From the NCBI RefSeq assembly GCF_016808095.1, contig NC_068974.1, positions 34,441,090-34,505,089 on the forward strand: 64,000 bases of DNA. The letters run 5' to 3'. Shown here piece after piece: positions 24,242 through 36,480 of this stretch (position 1 is the stretch's first letter; each line of letters starts with the position of its first letter). The translations under genes and the position numbers were made by a program. The notes beneath the pieces are model-generated. The model searched no databases. It saw nothing but the letters and a program-made list of their open reading frames with translations, and was not told the origin of the DNA. Source of the stretch: Vigna angularis (lineage: Eukaryota > Streptophyta > Magnoliopsida > Fabales > Fabaceae).

Positions 24242-24716
24242 CTACGAGTCATACAATTTGCCGCCACACGTGCATTTCCAGACCTCAGGTTTAGCGTGGC
24301 TGGAAAGCTGGGAGGCTATGTCGGATTGCTTGGAGGCAGAGTCGATGTGTGTCGGAACAGGTGGCAATGGTACAATGATTGGTGTGCAGGGTGTGCATTT
24401 CTCACACTTGGAAAAGCATGTTGGTGGTCTTGATCCAATAAACATATCAGGCCTACCCCTTGATGACACCAAACTTTCTTCAATTTCACTGTCTGCTATC
24501 ACATGATCACATGATGAAGTTAAATACAATTATATATAAAAAGATTAATGATTTTATAGCCAAAATGACAGTTTAAGTAATAATAAAGAGTATATATATA
24601 TGAAAGAACTTTATACCCTTGGTAGAAGCAGCACTGCTAGTGAAGATCAGTGTGCAAAACAATATCAATAACAAGACATTGCCACAAACACGAGTTTGAT
24701 TCACTGTGGTATCCAT
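24242..24716 (-). CDS. EPFL: EPFL-family secreted cysteine-rich peptide, gene A
   Basis: Two exons: 24617-24716 (100 bp) and 24242-24495 (254 bp), with the minus-strand intron 24496-24616 bounded by GT and AG. The spliced product is 117 aa. Residues 1 to about 30 are a signal peptide (core LLLILFCTLIF). The mature part has the EPFL pattern GSRPPTCFSKCEKCTPC, then WKCTCGGKLY: six cysteines as C-x3-C-x2-C-x2-C, a 37-residue loop, and C-x-C. EPFL peptides are apoplastic ligands of ERECTA-family receptor kinases and TMM, acting in stomatal spacing and organ growth. I start at MDT because it is conserved in all copies; an upstream in-frame ATG at 24782 adds 22 residues and would bury the signal peptide. 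A TATA box (reverse strand) lies at 24797-24804. Confidence 0.85.
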
Positions 24717-25153
24717 GTTTCCCTTCCTCTCTTTGAACAAAAACATATTCTTCAAATAATTCAAAGGTTGTGTTCTATTCATTCTGCAGCCATGGATTTA
24801 TATAACCAAAATCTCAACCTCTACTCTTAATTAAAAGTAGAAAATAATATAAAATTCAAACAGATAAATAACATTAAAAGGAATATCACGAAGTTAACTA
24901 ATGTAATTAATAAGATTTTATAACTTCTAATAATGTTTAGTATCATTTCTAACTGATAATAATTACATTTATAAAAATATTTCTAAATTTTTTCACTGAC
25001 ATTTTTTCAATAGGAAATGCTACAAATGTGTTTTAATAAAGAATTAATATTATAAAAGTATTTTTTGAAAAAACAAAGATAACCTTATAACAACGATACA
25101 CGATTGTTTTTGGTGGATGTGGCAAACCTTTTAAAAGCCTCTTAGCCTCAGTC

Positions 25154-25330
25154 GTTGATGACACCAAACTTTCTCCAACTTCACTAAGTTTAAGTAATAC
25201 TAACGAGTATGTGTGAAAGAACTTTCATATCTTTGGTAAAAGCAGCACTACTGCTGAAGATCACAGTGCAGAACAAAAAGAAGAAGAAGACATTGCGACA
25301 AATACTAGTTTAGTTCACCAAGATAACCAT
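25154..25330 (-). pseudogene. EPFL: EPFL pseudogene with early stop and truncated second exon
   Basis: The first exon is recognisable from 25330 down to about 25231, but the conserved CAA codon 7 is TAA (reads M-V-I-L-V-N-stop). The donor region differs (TTTGGTAAA strand-equivalent). Only a short piece of exon 2 remains (25154-25185, encoding roughly ESLVSST); the cysteine domain is gone. It lies between EPFL genes A and B. Confidence 0.8.
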
Positions 25331-25570
25331 GTTTCCCTTCCTCTCCATCAACAATGACAGATTAGATTAAATACTTTTTATTTTTTTCAGTTTTAATTAA
25401 TTTAATTGAATATATTTATCTATATTAATAGAATGAATAATTGGAAAGCTTATTAGAATAAGAATAAATTAAATACTTTTTTTTTCTTAAGATTTTAATT
25501 AATTTAATTGAATATAGTTATTTATATTAATAGAATGAATAATTAAAAAAATTATTAGAATATAGGACAA

Positions 25571-25742
25571 TATTTCTTCCTTTGGACATTTTTATTGTGG
25601 CACATGCAAAGCCTCCCTCATTGGCTCTAGAATCTTCAACTGACGCATCAAAGTCACCTAAAGCTGAAAAAGATGAATCATTATCTACGAAAAGTCAGTG
25701 CCACTTGGACTAGGGCTTGCAGTTGTGGCTACCACCATGTAA
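25571..25742 (+). pseudogene. FLA tail fragment beside EPFL gene B
   Basis: Matches the 3' end of the FLA pseudogene at 13955-14178 ('gcaaagcctccctcattggctc', 'gacgcatcaaagtcacctaaagctg', then the end 'accaccatgtaa'). Only the Pro-rich C-terminal part and GPI tail are represented; the fasciclin domain is absent and an internal deletion has occurred. Confidence 0.8.
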
Positions 25743-26177
25743 ACATGACGGAGACATGTGGATTTTTTTCGTTCTTTAAACCACGCATGTTCCTTTTATG
25801 TATGTTCCTATTTTGTTTCTCATTCAGTACGATGTGTTAGCTTATGTAAAAGGCTTGCATGATTGTCTCTCTTTTTCATAAAATATAACGTAGAACACAC
25901 AGCAAATAGTCTTCTTAGATTTTGTCTTTTAGAACTTGCAAACTAATAATGTGCTACTTTTATCATTTGATAATACACTTTAGAATGGTTTACTCCTAAG
26001 CAAAGAAATAAATCCCCATTGGAGCCAAAAGAATTCATAAGACATAAGAACAAACAAGCGATGGAAGCGCAGAAAGAAAATCCAAACAAAGAATAATTAT
26101 ACTCTTATTACACACATTTATCACTTATTTCATGTAAAATGCAAATTCGGTATCAGTATGAATACACAATAATGAAT

Positions 26178-26781
26178 CTATAAGTTGTACAGCTTGCCGT
26201 CACACGTGCATTTCCAGACCTCAGGTTTAGGTTCGCTGTGCTCAGAAGCAGAGTCTGTTTGCGTCAGAACAGGTGGCAATGGTACAACGATTGGTTTGCA
26301 CGGTGTGCAGTTCTCACACCTCAAAAAACAGGTTGGTGGTCTTGATCCTATAACCATCTTAGGCCTACCCGTTGGTGACACCAAACTTTCTTCAATTTCA
26401 CTATCTGCCATGATGAGGTCAAATTAAGTTTTGTTTCGTTGATACTCTTCTACATTCATTTAACACCGAATATAAGATAAAATAGTTATAAAAATATAAA
26501 TTTTTATATTTTAAAAAGAAAAAAAAACATTAAAAAAAAGATAATATCAAATAAATATAAAAGGTTTAGACGTGACAAATAATCGTTTTTGAATACAATT
26601 ATATAAAAGTTAATGATTTTATAGCCAAAATGACAGTTTAAATAATAACAAAGAGTATAGATCTATGAAAGAAACTGATACCCTTGGTAGAAGCAGCACT
26701 ACTGTTGAAGATCAGTGTGTAAAATAATATCAATAACAGGACCTTACTACAAAGACGAGTTTGGTTCACTGTGGTATCCAT
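26178..26781 (-). CDS. EPFL: EPFL-family secreted cysteine-rich peptide, gene B
   Basis: Exons 26682-26781 (100 bp) and 26178-26404 (227 bp); GT-AG intron 26405-26681. The spliced product is 108 aa: signal peptide with core LLLILFYTLIF, then GSRPPTCFLRCENCTPC and WKCTCDGKLYNL. The loop between the fourth and fifth cysteines is 29 residues, shorter than in genes A and D. It is nearly identical to gene C. Upstream, homology with gene C stops at 26822, about 40 bases before the ATG, where retroelement-related sequence begins; the TATA box of the family is therefore missing here. Coding capacity is intact but expression is doubtful. Confidence 0.82.
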
Positions 26782-26839
26782 GTTTCCTTCCTCTCTAACA
26801 ACTCCAAATTATTCAAGGTTGCACCGATTGGAATTTCAA

Positions 26840-28054
26840 ATGGCAGAATCTACAAAGAGGCTAAGAGTTAGAGGCTCATCTTCTACAGCTGGGGGACGTT
26901 GAACCCGTCAACCTTCACCCCCAGAAAGCTCACCCACATCCTCACGACCACTGTCACCGACTGCTCAACAACAAAATCTACAATTTTTCACTCCTGCACT
27001 AGCTAAAAGGTATTTCTCGCTATATAAAGACCGTCAAATCATTGAGCCAAAATACCTAGATGACGAATATTTCGAAAGTCACGGTTTTGAATTTTATGGC
27101 ATGCTCAAAAATATGGGATTGGATTATTTTCTCTGCGATTATGCGCGTTATTCTCCTGATTTGGTACGTGTGTTTTATAGTAACCTCAAATTTTCTGATA
27201 ATGGAACAATGAAAACTGAGGTGAACAATGTGAAAATGATTATCAAACCCAGCATTTTTGCTTCCATCGCCAACCTTCCCTCTGTTGGGTTGAACTTTGA
27301 GGGTAAATTATTTGAGGATTGGGCCGATGAATACAATATACGCGTAGCCAGACAATTAATTTGTTTGCCACACAATCCTCCTGTGAGTAGAATCCTAGCT
27401 GGCAATATGACAGTTGAGGCTAGAGTATTACATTATGTTATATGTCGTGTTTTGTTTCCACATGTTTCTAACTTTGCACAGGCAACCGAGGAAGATCTTC
27501 TGATAATGTGGATAGTAATGATGGCAAAGCAGATTAACTGGACCCATCTCATCCGACATAGGATGAAGAAGGCTTTGAGGCCAGGTGCTCCTTTACCATA
27601 TCCAACTTTGGTCACCCGGATCCTAGAACATTTTCAAGTTCCATTGGACGATGAAATTTGTGTCCCACTTAGTCGGCATTGGACAATATCAGGAGGAGTG
27701 ATACAGTCATTTGGATTGACCAAAAATGCTGACAACAGATGGGTTCACAGAAATTCTCCTCCTCCTCCACCTCAACATCAAAATCAACCACCTCCTCAGC
27801 TACAACCACCACCACCACTTCTTCAACAACAAAGTAGTTCATTTGATGACGTCATGAGGGGGATAAACGATCTTCGAACATTTGTTGGGGACAACTTCAA
27901 TACACTCAATGAAAGCATGAATGCAAGATTTGAACAATTGGAGCTGAACATGGGTGACCGCTTTGATACTATTGATGCTCGAGTTGAGCATGTCGAGCAC
28001 GACATTGACTATCTGCGTCGTCATTTTGGTCCACATGGTGGATCATCTTCCTAG
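26840..28054 (+). pseudogene. plant transposon-type ORF (Transposase_32-like / retroelement gag-like), one in-frame stop
   Basis: A frame of about 404 codons begins at ATG 26840 (MAESTKRLRVRGSSSTAGGR), is interrupted by TGA at 26900-26902, and is then open to 28054; the part after the later Met at 27101 is 317 aa. The middle (LVRVFYSNLKF, then about 150 residues) resembles the 'putative plant transposon protein' domain common in legume and other dicot genomes. A Pro/Gln-rich stretch follows (PPPPPQHQNQPPPQLQPPPP), then a predicted coiled coil with repeated F-D-T/V-E-H/Q patterns. The stop could be a CGA-to-TGA change. No other retroelement domain is present. Confidence 0.6.
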
Positions 28055-28319
28055 ATGCCTTTCAATTTTTAGTGTCCTTTTATTTTAATTTAAGTTTCTT
28101 CCTTTTGTAATGCATTTTTAATTGAATAAAATACTACAAATTCCATTTATGATTTTGTCTTATGATTTACATGAAATCAATTACTCTTCCTATACATAAC
28201 AATACATCACAATGTAATCAACAACAACGTCTGCTTACACAAATTCATATCAGTACACATAATTAACTTCAACATATGGGATTCAACACAATACAATTTT
28301 CCAAAAACCAACAAAAACA

Positions 28320-28660
28320 CACTGGTAATCGATTACAACAAGCTTGTAATCGCTTACCATAGGGGTTATTGCACAGTAAAAACACTGGTAATCGATTACA
28401 GAAGTGTCGTAATCAATTACAGAAGTGTCGTAATCGATTACCAGTAGGTTTTTTGCCTACAGAAAAGAAGGCCTGCAGGGGTCACGTTTTCAACACTCTG
28501 TAATCGATTACAAGTATATTGTAATCGATTACAGGTCCCAGAAGTCGTTTTTGGGGTGCACGACTTCAACACTGGTCAAATGAACAGTATGAAGTCGTGC
28601 AGGGGGGCACGACTTCTTCATTTGAAGTCGTTTTGGCCCCCTACGACTTCCCCATTTTCG
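28320..28660. repeat. TAATCGATTA palindrome cluster and GAAGTCGT repeats
   Basis: The palindrome TAATCGATTA, usually extended to TGTAATCGATTACA, or a one-base variant, occurs about seven times between 28324 and 28535. It is followed by several copies of GAAGTCGT/ACGACTTC to 28655. I associate this palindrome family with non-coding parts of legume LTR retrotransposons. Confidence 0.75.
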
Positions 28661-28958
28661 TAATTTGATTTGAATTTGCCTATTATGGTAATATATGATG
28701 TATTTTTGCCTACTTTGGTAACAAAGCCAATAATGTGCTACTTTTATCATTTGATAATACACTTTAGAATGGTTTACTCCTAAGCAAATAATTAAATCCC
28801 CATTGGAACCAAAAGAATTCATAAGACATAAGAACATACAAAGAAGCGCAAAAAAAAACAATCCAAGCAAAGAATAATTATACTCTTATTACACACATTT
28901 ATCACTTATTTCATGTAAAATGCAAATTCGGTATCAGTATGAATACACAATAATGAAT

Positions 28959-29559
28959 CTATAAGTTGTACAGCTTGCCGTCACACATGCATTTCCAGAC
29001 CTCAGGTTTAGGTTCGCTGTGCTCGGAAGCAGAGTCTGTTTGCGTCAGAACAGGTGGCAATGGTACAACGATTGGTTTGCACGGTGTGCAGTTCTCACAC
29101 CTCAAAAAACAGGTTGGTGGTCTTGATCCTATAACCATCTTAGGCCTACCCGTTGATGACACCAAACTTTCTTCAATTTCACTATCTGCCATGATGAGGT
29201 CAAATTAAGTTTTGTTTCATGATACTTTCTACGTTCATTTAACACGGAACATAAGATAAAATAATTATAAAAGTGTAAATTTTTATATTTTAAAAAGAAA
29301 AAAAAACATTAAGAAAGGATAATATCAAATAAATATAAAAGGTTTAGACGTGGCAAATAATCGTTTTTGAATACAATTATATAAAAGTTAATGATTTTAT
29401 AGCCAAAATGACAGTTTAAATAATAACAAAGAGTATAGATCTATGAAAGAAACTGATACCCTTGGTAGAAGCAGCACTGCTGTTGAAGATCAGTGTGTAA
29501 AATAATATCAATAACAAGACCTTACTACAAAGACGAGTTTGGTTCACTGTGGTATCCAT
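28959..29559 (-). CDS. EPFL: EPFL-family secreted cysteine-rich peptide, gene C
   Basis: Exons 29460-29559 (100 bp) and 28959-29185 (227 bp) with a GT-AG intron 29186-29459. The product is 108 aa with signal peptide core LLLILFYTLIF and cysteine motifs TCFLRCENCTPC and WKCMCDGKLYNL (gene B has Thr in place of Met between the last two cysteines). The TATA box (reverse strand) is at 29629-29636, about 70 bases before the ATG. An inverted copy encoding the same protein lies at 62742-63342. Confidence 0.87.
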
Positions 29560-29639
29560 GTTTCCTTCCTCTCTAACAACTCCAAATTATTCAAGGTTGC
29601 CTTCTGTTCTTCACTCTCCGACCATGTATTTATATAACC

Positions 29640-30832
29640 AAATTCTCAACTTCCTACTCTTAATTAAAAATAAAAAATAATATTATAAAATCCTATAACC
29701 AAATAATGTTATGAATGATTTAATAGCATTTTATAAATACTAATTGCTTTATCTTACTAGTAATTTTTAGTATCATTTTTACCTGATAATAATAATTACA
29801 TTTATAAAAGTATTACTAAATTCCTTTACTGCAATTTTTTCCATAGGAAATATTCCAAATGTGTTTTAATAAAGAATTAATATTATCAAAGTACTAGTTT
29901 AGTAATTTTTTTTATTAAAGATAACCTTATAAACACGCCCTAGATTTTTTAGTATAATATTAATTTGCGGCAAAGGTTATAAAACAATTATATTGATTAA
30001 ATGTTTACTCTTTTTTCTTTTGGTAATTAATCCTGTGAATGAGATTTCAGTCGTTTCTGGAAAGTTTTGGCCATGAGAGAGAATGTAAGGACAATGGAGA
30101 AATGTTCAAATTATTTCCTCGGTGAGTATTGTATTAAATTTCATTCTGTTTTTAACTAGACAGTGGTTGGCAGCATTACACAACATTCTGGTCGTGTTTA
30201 CGAACGAAGGTGTGAAAAAGATAGAATAATATTTTTGAATTATGGGTGTTTTGAGAGAGACATTGTTAATTTCTTTTGGTTATATATGTTGGAGATGTCA
30301 TAGAGCAATCTTCCCTGAAAAGGTGGAATCAGTACTATCCCATTAAAGAGAATATTTAGAGGAATCACTACTTTTCTGTAGAAGAGAATATATAGTACTT
30401 CTTTATTTCCCTTTGACTGTCATCTTTTTTACAAGCACGATCGGAAGATGGAACATCATGAGTTTTTTTAATGTAAATTCACAAGAATGTCTTCATGTAC
30501 TTGTGTTTGAGGTGGTGAAATAATTGATGAGTCTGATCCTCTACCACTTGGAAAAAAGTTGTACAGTCTTTCAGTCATAAAGAAGCATATGCTGTGGTTC
30601 CAATTGTATGTGCACCTGAGATTGTTTTCAAACAGAAAAGGTGATAGATCTTTTAGCAAAAATTATACTAAACAGATATAAATGGAATATATGCAATTAT
30701 TCAGAATCATAGGTACTAAGTTTATGAATAAATTAAAAGATTACTTAAAAGATTATGATCTCATATCCGTGTTCCAATACGAATCCTGCAATAAGTTATA
30801 CTCTTTTTTCTTTATCTTTTTCATCACAATTT
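29640..30832. other. intergenic region between EPFL gene C and FLA tail
   Basis: Non-coding DNA inside the inverted duplication, repeated at about 61469-62661. A 63-codon minus-strand frame (30468-30659) is not recognisable. Confidence 0.5.
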
Positions 30833-31010
30833 CTGCAAAGCCTCCCTCCTTGGCTCCACAACCTAAAACTGATAAAGATGTCTCGTCTTCTTCAGATTCC
30901 TCACACGTTAATCCCACCGCGAACAAAGCTCCGGCACCGACAAGATCACCAAGTACGGAAAGTTAGTGTCACTTGGACTAGGTCTTGCACTTGTGGCTAT
31001 CACAATGTAA
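30833..31010 (+). pseudogene. FLA tail fragment beside EPFL gene D
   Basis: Matches the 3' end of the FLA pseudogene at 13301-14178: 'gcaaagcctccctccttggctccacaacc', 'tcctcacacgttaatcccacc', 'aaagctccggcaccg' and an end at 'cacaatgtaa'. The fasciclin domain is missing. It points toward EPFL gene D, as in the other units. Confidence 0.82.
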
Positions 31011-31377
31011 ACTTGACAGGGACAGTTTGATTTTTTTCCCACTCAATACGATGTGTTAGCCTATGTAAAAGCTTGCGTGATTGTCTCTTTTTTCATAAAA
31101 TATATAGACATACATACAACTGTTGCTTAATTAACGTGCCAGTTTGATCATTTTAATGTTACACTTTAGAACGGGTTGAAAGGGCTAAGAAATAAATAAC
31201 CATTGGGGACAAGAAGAATTCATAAGACAGAAGAAGAAACAAGCGATGGAAGAGCAAATAGAAAATCCAAGCACAGAATAATTATAGTCTGATTGCAAAC
31301 ATTTAAATGTGAAGATATCACTTAATGTAAAATGTAAATTAGATATCCAGTACGAATACATGAACATGATGATAAAT

Positions 31378-31837
31378 CTATGGATCTGGATCGTACAGCT
31401 TGCCGCCACACGTGCATTTCCAGATCACAGCCTGAGGCCCAAAGTCATCGGATCGCTGGAAGGCTGTGTTAAGTTGCTCAGAGGTAGAGAGGGTTTGCAG
31501 TGGAACAGGAGGTGGAAATGGTACAACAATTGGTTTGCAGGGTGTGCAATTGTCACACCTGGAAATGCAGGTTGGTGGACTTGATCCGATAAGCATCTTA
31601 GGCCTACCCGTTGATGACACCAAACTTTCTTCACTTTCACTGGCTACTATCACAAACACGATGAAGTAAAATAAAATTGTTAATGATTTTACAGCTTAAG
31701 TAACGATAAAGAAAATATGTATGAAAGAAGTTGATACCCTTGGTAGAAGCAGCACTGCAGCTGAAGAAGATCATTGTGCACAATAACATTAACATGACTA
31801 TGCTACAAAGACGTGTTTGGTTCCCTATGGTATCCAT
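31378..31837 (-). CDS. EPFL: EPFL-family secreted cysteine-rich peptide, gene D
   Basis: Exons 31738-31837 (100 bp) and 31378-31643 (266 bp); the intron 31644-31737 is short (94 bp) with GT-AG ends. The product is 121 aa. Its signal peptide core is VMLMLLCTMIFF; the mature part reads GSSPPTCISRCDNCTPC, then WKCTCGGKLYDPDP, with a 40-residue loop, the longest of the cluster. An upstream in-frame Met exists (frame opens at 31864) but MDT is the conserved start. TATA (reverse strand) at 31881-31888. A copy with the same protein lies at 60464-60923. Confidence 0.87.
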
Positions 31838-32671
31838 GTTTACCTTTCTCTCTATGAACTCCAAGCTCTGCGACCATGGATTTATATACTTGTGTTTGAG
31901 GTGCTGAAATAAATGAAGGATTCCTTTTCCTTTTCACTGTTTCATCTTGCCACAAAATATTCTTTCTCACTGTTGACAGAAAATAACTCTTATATTTTTT
32001 TAGTAATATTAATTTCCGGAAAAGGTTATAAAACAATTATCTTGATTAAATGTTTACTCTTTTTTCTTTTGGGCAATTAATCCCGTGAATGAGATTTCAG
32101 TCCTTTCTGTCGATTTCTCAATTAATCCCGTGAAGTTAGAACTTATATCTTTCAAGTTGATATGGCTTCTTTGCAACTACGTTGTATTTTTCCATTTCTC
32201 AGTTCTATTCTCTCTGTCAAAGGCTATCTATACATTTCTTCTTTTGCGTTTCTCAATTACTATGATTCCTTCTGTTCTAACTTCATTTTCCAAAATGGCC
32301 CGATTTCTCATTTGGTTTCATGCCTTTGTCCAGTGTTCTCTATTTGGTAATTAACATCTTAAATTCGTAATATCTTTAACCTAAACCCCTTTGTGATTCA
32401 AAATTTGAATTTTGTTAGGGTTTAAATCGATCTACTTTGATATTTTTAGGGTTCGGATTTGAATTTGTAAAAATATATATCAGTGGTGAACTTTGGCACT
32501 TACTTTGATTTATCAGTTTCTGCATACTGTGCACACTCTATAGTGTCTTTTATCACTGATAAATACTTGTTCACATGTATATTTTACACTGATATGCTAT
32601 TTTGAATTTCAAATTCAAATTTGTAGTGACTATTGATGTATATTTTATAGATAATTAATATTATCTATAAC

Positions 32672-33716
32672 ATAATCATAATGATAGGGTATATATATAA
32701 AACTCAAGGATACCAAAAACTAGATAAAGAAAATATTTAGTTTTTGAAAAGATCCTATACAAGAATAACTACCATCCTAGAACTATACAATTGCATCACC
32801 ATCTTTCTCTAGAAGTAGATTAACTTATACTTCCTCATCTGTTCATACCAAGTGATCATTGTATTTTGTAAGTAATTATTACTTAGAAAAGAGAGTGAGA
32901 GTGTAAATTTTATACTAACTATTGAAAGGATAACTTATTTTGTATTTTGTAGTGTGAATCTGATCCTGAGTTGTTATTTCACATTGACCTCTGCCATTGT
33001 GGATCTTCACGTTAGTAGGCCTTTAGAACCTAAAATGATTATTGTCTCTATTAAAAATCTTAGACTATTAAATTTTAATATCTAATAATTTCTTTAAATT
33101 AGCACCTAATTAATAAATTATAAAATTCTATATTTATTGTATTTCATCTCTAATATTATATAATTCTTTCCACTTATTCAATTATTTTTAAATTTATCTT
33201 TGGATCTTTAATGAATGTCACTTTTCAATATTCCAAAACGTATATAACTGACAAATGTTAACATTAGATATTAAAATCAAAATTTTTAAGGCAACGTATA
33301 TAACTTGAAAGAGTTGTATCAAAATGTAACCTTTAATTTTTTTTTAAAATTATTTAAATTTTATAGGCCTAAAAATATAGAAATATATAAAGTCAAATTT
33401 TAAAAATTATTTAATGATTATTTTTTTCGCTATTAGTTTTATTTTGATACTTTATTTTAAAAGAAATCAAAATAAAATTCACTACTAATTACTTTTAAAG
33501 AAAAAATATAAAAATAATAATAATTGAGATATTCCCAGATAGAATACCATAATATTCGTATCCACACAATTACCAAACAGATAATTAAATATTTGTATAA
33601 GTACATATTAAAATTATATTCGCAGATATCTATGCAAATGAATTTTTTTGTCATCCTTAATAAATGGCAGTGTTATGGCATATTGTCATGGATTGTACAA
33701 CTCAGACTTAATTAGT
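32672..33716. other. non-coding flank, related to 22.6-23.9 kb
   Basis: Beyond the inverted arm the sequence matches the flank at 22636-23850 up to about 33300, then becomes AT-rich with no supported gene. Confidence 0.55.
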
Positions 33717-34600
<884 letters not shown>

Positions 34601-34849
34601 TAGATAGGTTAACAAAAGTTAACAACTTTTTGGACAATGATTATTTGTGAAAAATGTATTGATTCTTTTTAAATATTTTTTAAGAAAATTATTTTAAATG
34701 TACCAATTAAAAGCCGTCACGAATTGTTAAATGGTTGTCATGGAGAGTTGAAGAAATATTTTCCAAGAATAAATTGGTTTGTAAAACAAATTTTATAGAC
34801 AAATTTTAAAATTTTTTATCCATAATAAATTTGTTGATATAATATGTTA

Positions 34850-34988
34850 ATAAATTAAAATTTTAATTAGTAATAAAAACTTATGTTCGTAAATTAAAAT
34901 TTTAATTAGTAATAAAAACTTATGTTCGTAAATTAAAATTTTAATTAGTAATAAAAACTTATGTTCGTAAATTAAAATTTTAATTATA
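34850..34988. repeat. 39-bp tandem repeat, about 3.5 copies
   Basis: Consecutive units of 'gttcgtaaattaaaatttta' plus 'attagtaataaaaacttat' with almost no differences; first and last units are partial. Confidence 0.9.
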
Positions 34989-35700
34989 TAGATTTTTGTT
35001 ACTAATGAATCCGATAATAAAATCTTTTAATAAAATTTTAAATAATGATTATTTTTGAAAATTTGTTAGTACTTGAAATTTTAAAAATTTGTTTATAAAT
35101 ATGTTAAGATCTTAATTTTCTTAAATCGGTGAATAAAACGTACCAATTATTTTGCTAAATCTAATAAAAAATGTTTATAAATTAGCTAGAGATAGATGAG
35201 AAGAATGAAGGAAGAGAAAGAAGTAGCAAAATAGTGGTGCAACAGTAACAACGAGACAAACAATAATAGTATAACAATACAATGACTACGAGCAATGATT
35301 GATTTTTTTTATCTATTAGTAACATTTATCAACAAACACAACGAATTTTTGACAATAAATCATCGATAATTTGTATTTACCAACAAACTTCTTTTATTAT
35401 CGATGAATTTTTCCTTCACCAATTTTATTTTTTTTCTTGTTGTCTATTACTCAAGTAGGCCAAACAATTTTAATTAAAATTTATTAACTTTTTAATCAAA
35501 TCAAATTAATCTTTGATCGAAAACTCATTCTAAGTCTCAATATATATCTGAGAAACTTTAAAGCACATCAGTTATTTGTCATATAAAAAATTATTATTAA
35601 AAAAAAATAATCATGAGGAACCGAGAATAAAACCATGAAAAAATAAAAAAAAAAATAAAAGACAAACTTCAAAAGATGTTAGAGACACTCCTATACACAG
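34989..35700. other. AT-rich intergenic DNA
   Basis: No gene, repeat end or RNA gene that I can support. Confidence 0.4.
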
Positions 35701-36480
35701 AAAGTTGATACCTATTATAAAAAAAAATCCAAACTAAATATTGACAAAAGAAGAAGACGAATATTTTACTTCAATAAAGAGTTTGATGATAATGATTCAT
35801 AGAAAAGTGTTGAAGACTTAAAAAAATGTTTGGATTAAAGAGATATATTGAAGACTTAAGAGTTTAGTTATTGAAATCTTGTAATTTGTGTATCTTGTTT
35901 AAATTAGAAGGTAGGAGTCAAAAGACAAAACTCAAGCAATAAAACACTTAGGAAAAGTTTTACTTTCCATAAAATCTGATATTTTTCACGAAAAACTATG
36001 TGATAATTGATTACCCACTCTTGATAATTGATTATCACATCGAGAAAATGTTCTTAGAAAAGTTTTTATGATATTCGATTATCAATTTTGATAGTTGATT
36101 ATCAACGACAATTGTGACTTGATTATCTTCAGTTTTTTGACCTAATTTCGAAAAAAGACTTTTATAAATAAAGTGGTAGAAATGAGTTCTTGTGTTATAG
36201 ATTGTTTTTGTTGTTGCTAGGAGAAAGTGTTCATCCTATTAGTGATTAAAGGGAGATATTCATTTCTTATGGACTCAAGAAATGTGTTTTTTCATCTCTT
36301 ATGTGATTAAAGAGAGATGTCTACATCCTTTTGTGGAACTCAAAGGAGGTGTTCATCCCTCTTATAAATTTTAAGGAAAGTATTTTTCATCTTTTGTGAC
36401 TTTAAGATAAATGTTTTCTTTCCTAAATTGATTTTAGTTTATTTTTAGTATTTGAGTTAATACATCTTAACAACTAGATG
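35700..36480. mobile_element. LTR-retrotransposon remnant
   Basis: Contains several copies of a GATAATTGATTATC-type palindrome (36000-36125) and 'gacttttataaataaagtggtag', the latter also found at 40770-40795 next to 'gacttaagaatttagttgttgaa' (compare 35850). The two loci therefore share a degraded repeat family. No coding domain or paired LTR is visible. Confidence 0.45.

Larger units (their letters stand above)
26823..28728. mobile_element. retroelement-derived block inserted between EPFL genes B and C
   Basis: Homology to the EPFL unit ends at 26822 on the left and resumes at about 28729 on the right. The block holds the transposon-type ORF and the palindrome-rich tail at 28320-28540. I could not find LTRs, a primer site or a clear target-site duplication, so it is a fragment. 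Confidence 0.55.
28729..32671. repeat. left arm of large inverted duplication
   Basis: About 3.9 kb that reappears in reverse complement at 59632-63571; coordinates add to about 92,301 (2-base drift at the far end). It contains EPFL genes C and D and an FLA tail. All short open frames inside are reproduced with identical translations in the other arm. The arms are separated by about 27 kb. Confidence 0.93.

Noticed and set aside
24258..24506. 82-codon plus-strand frame opposite EPFL gene A, repeated opposite the other EPFL genes
   Set aside because: Shadow of the spliced EPFL exon 2 on the other strand.
26823..28728. Complete LTR retrotransposon between EPFL genes B and C
   Set aside because: I searched both edges for LTRs, a primer-binding site and a target duplication and found none; only a fragment is supported.
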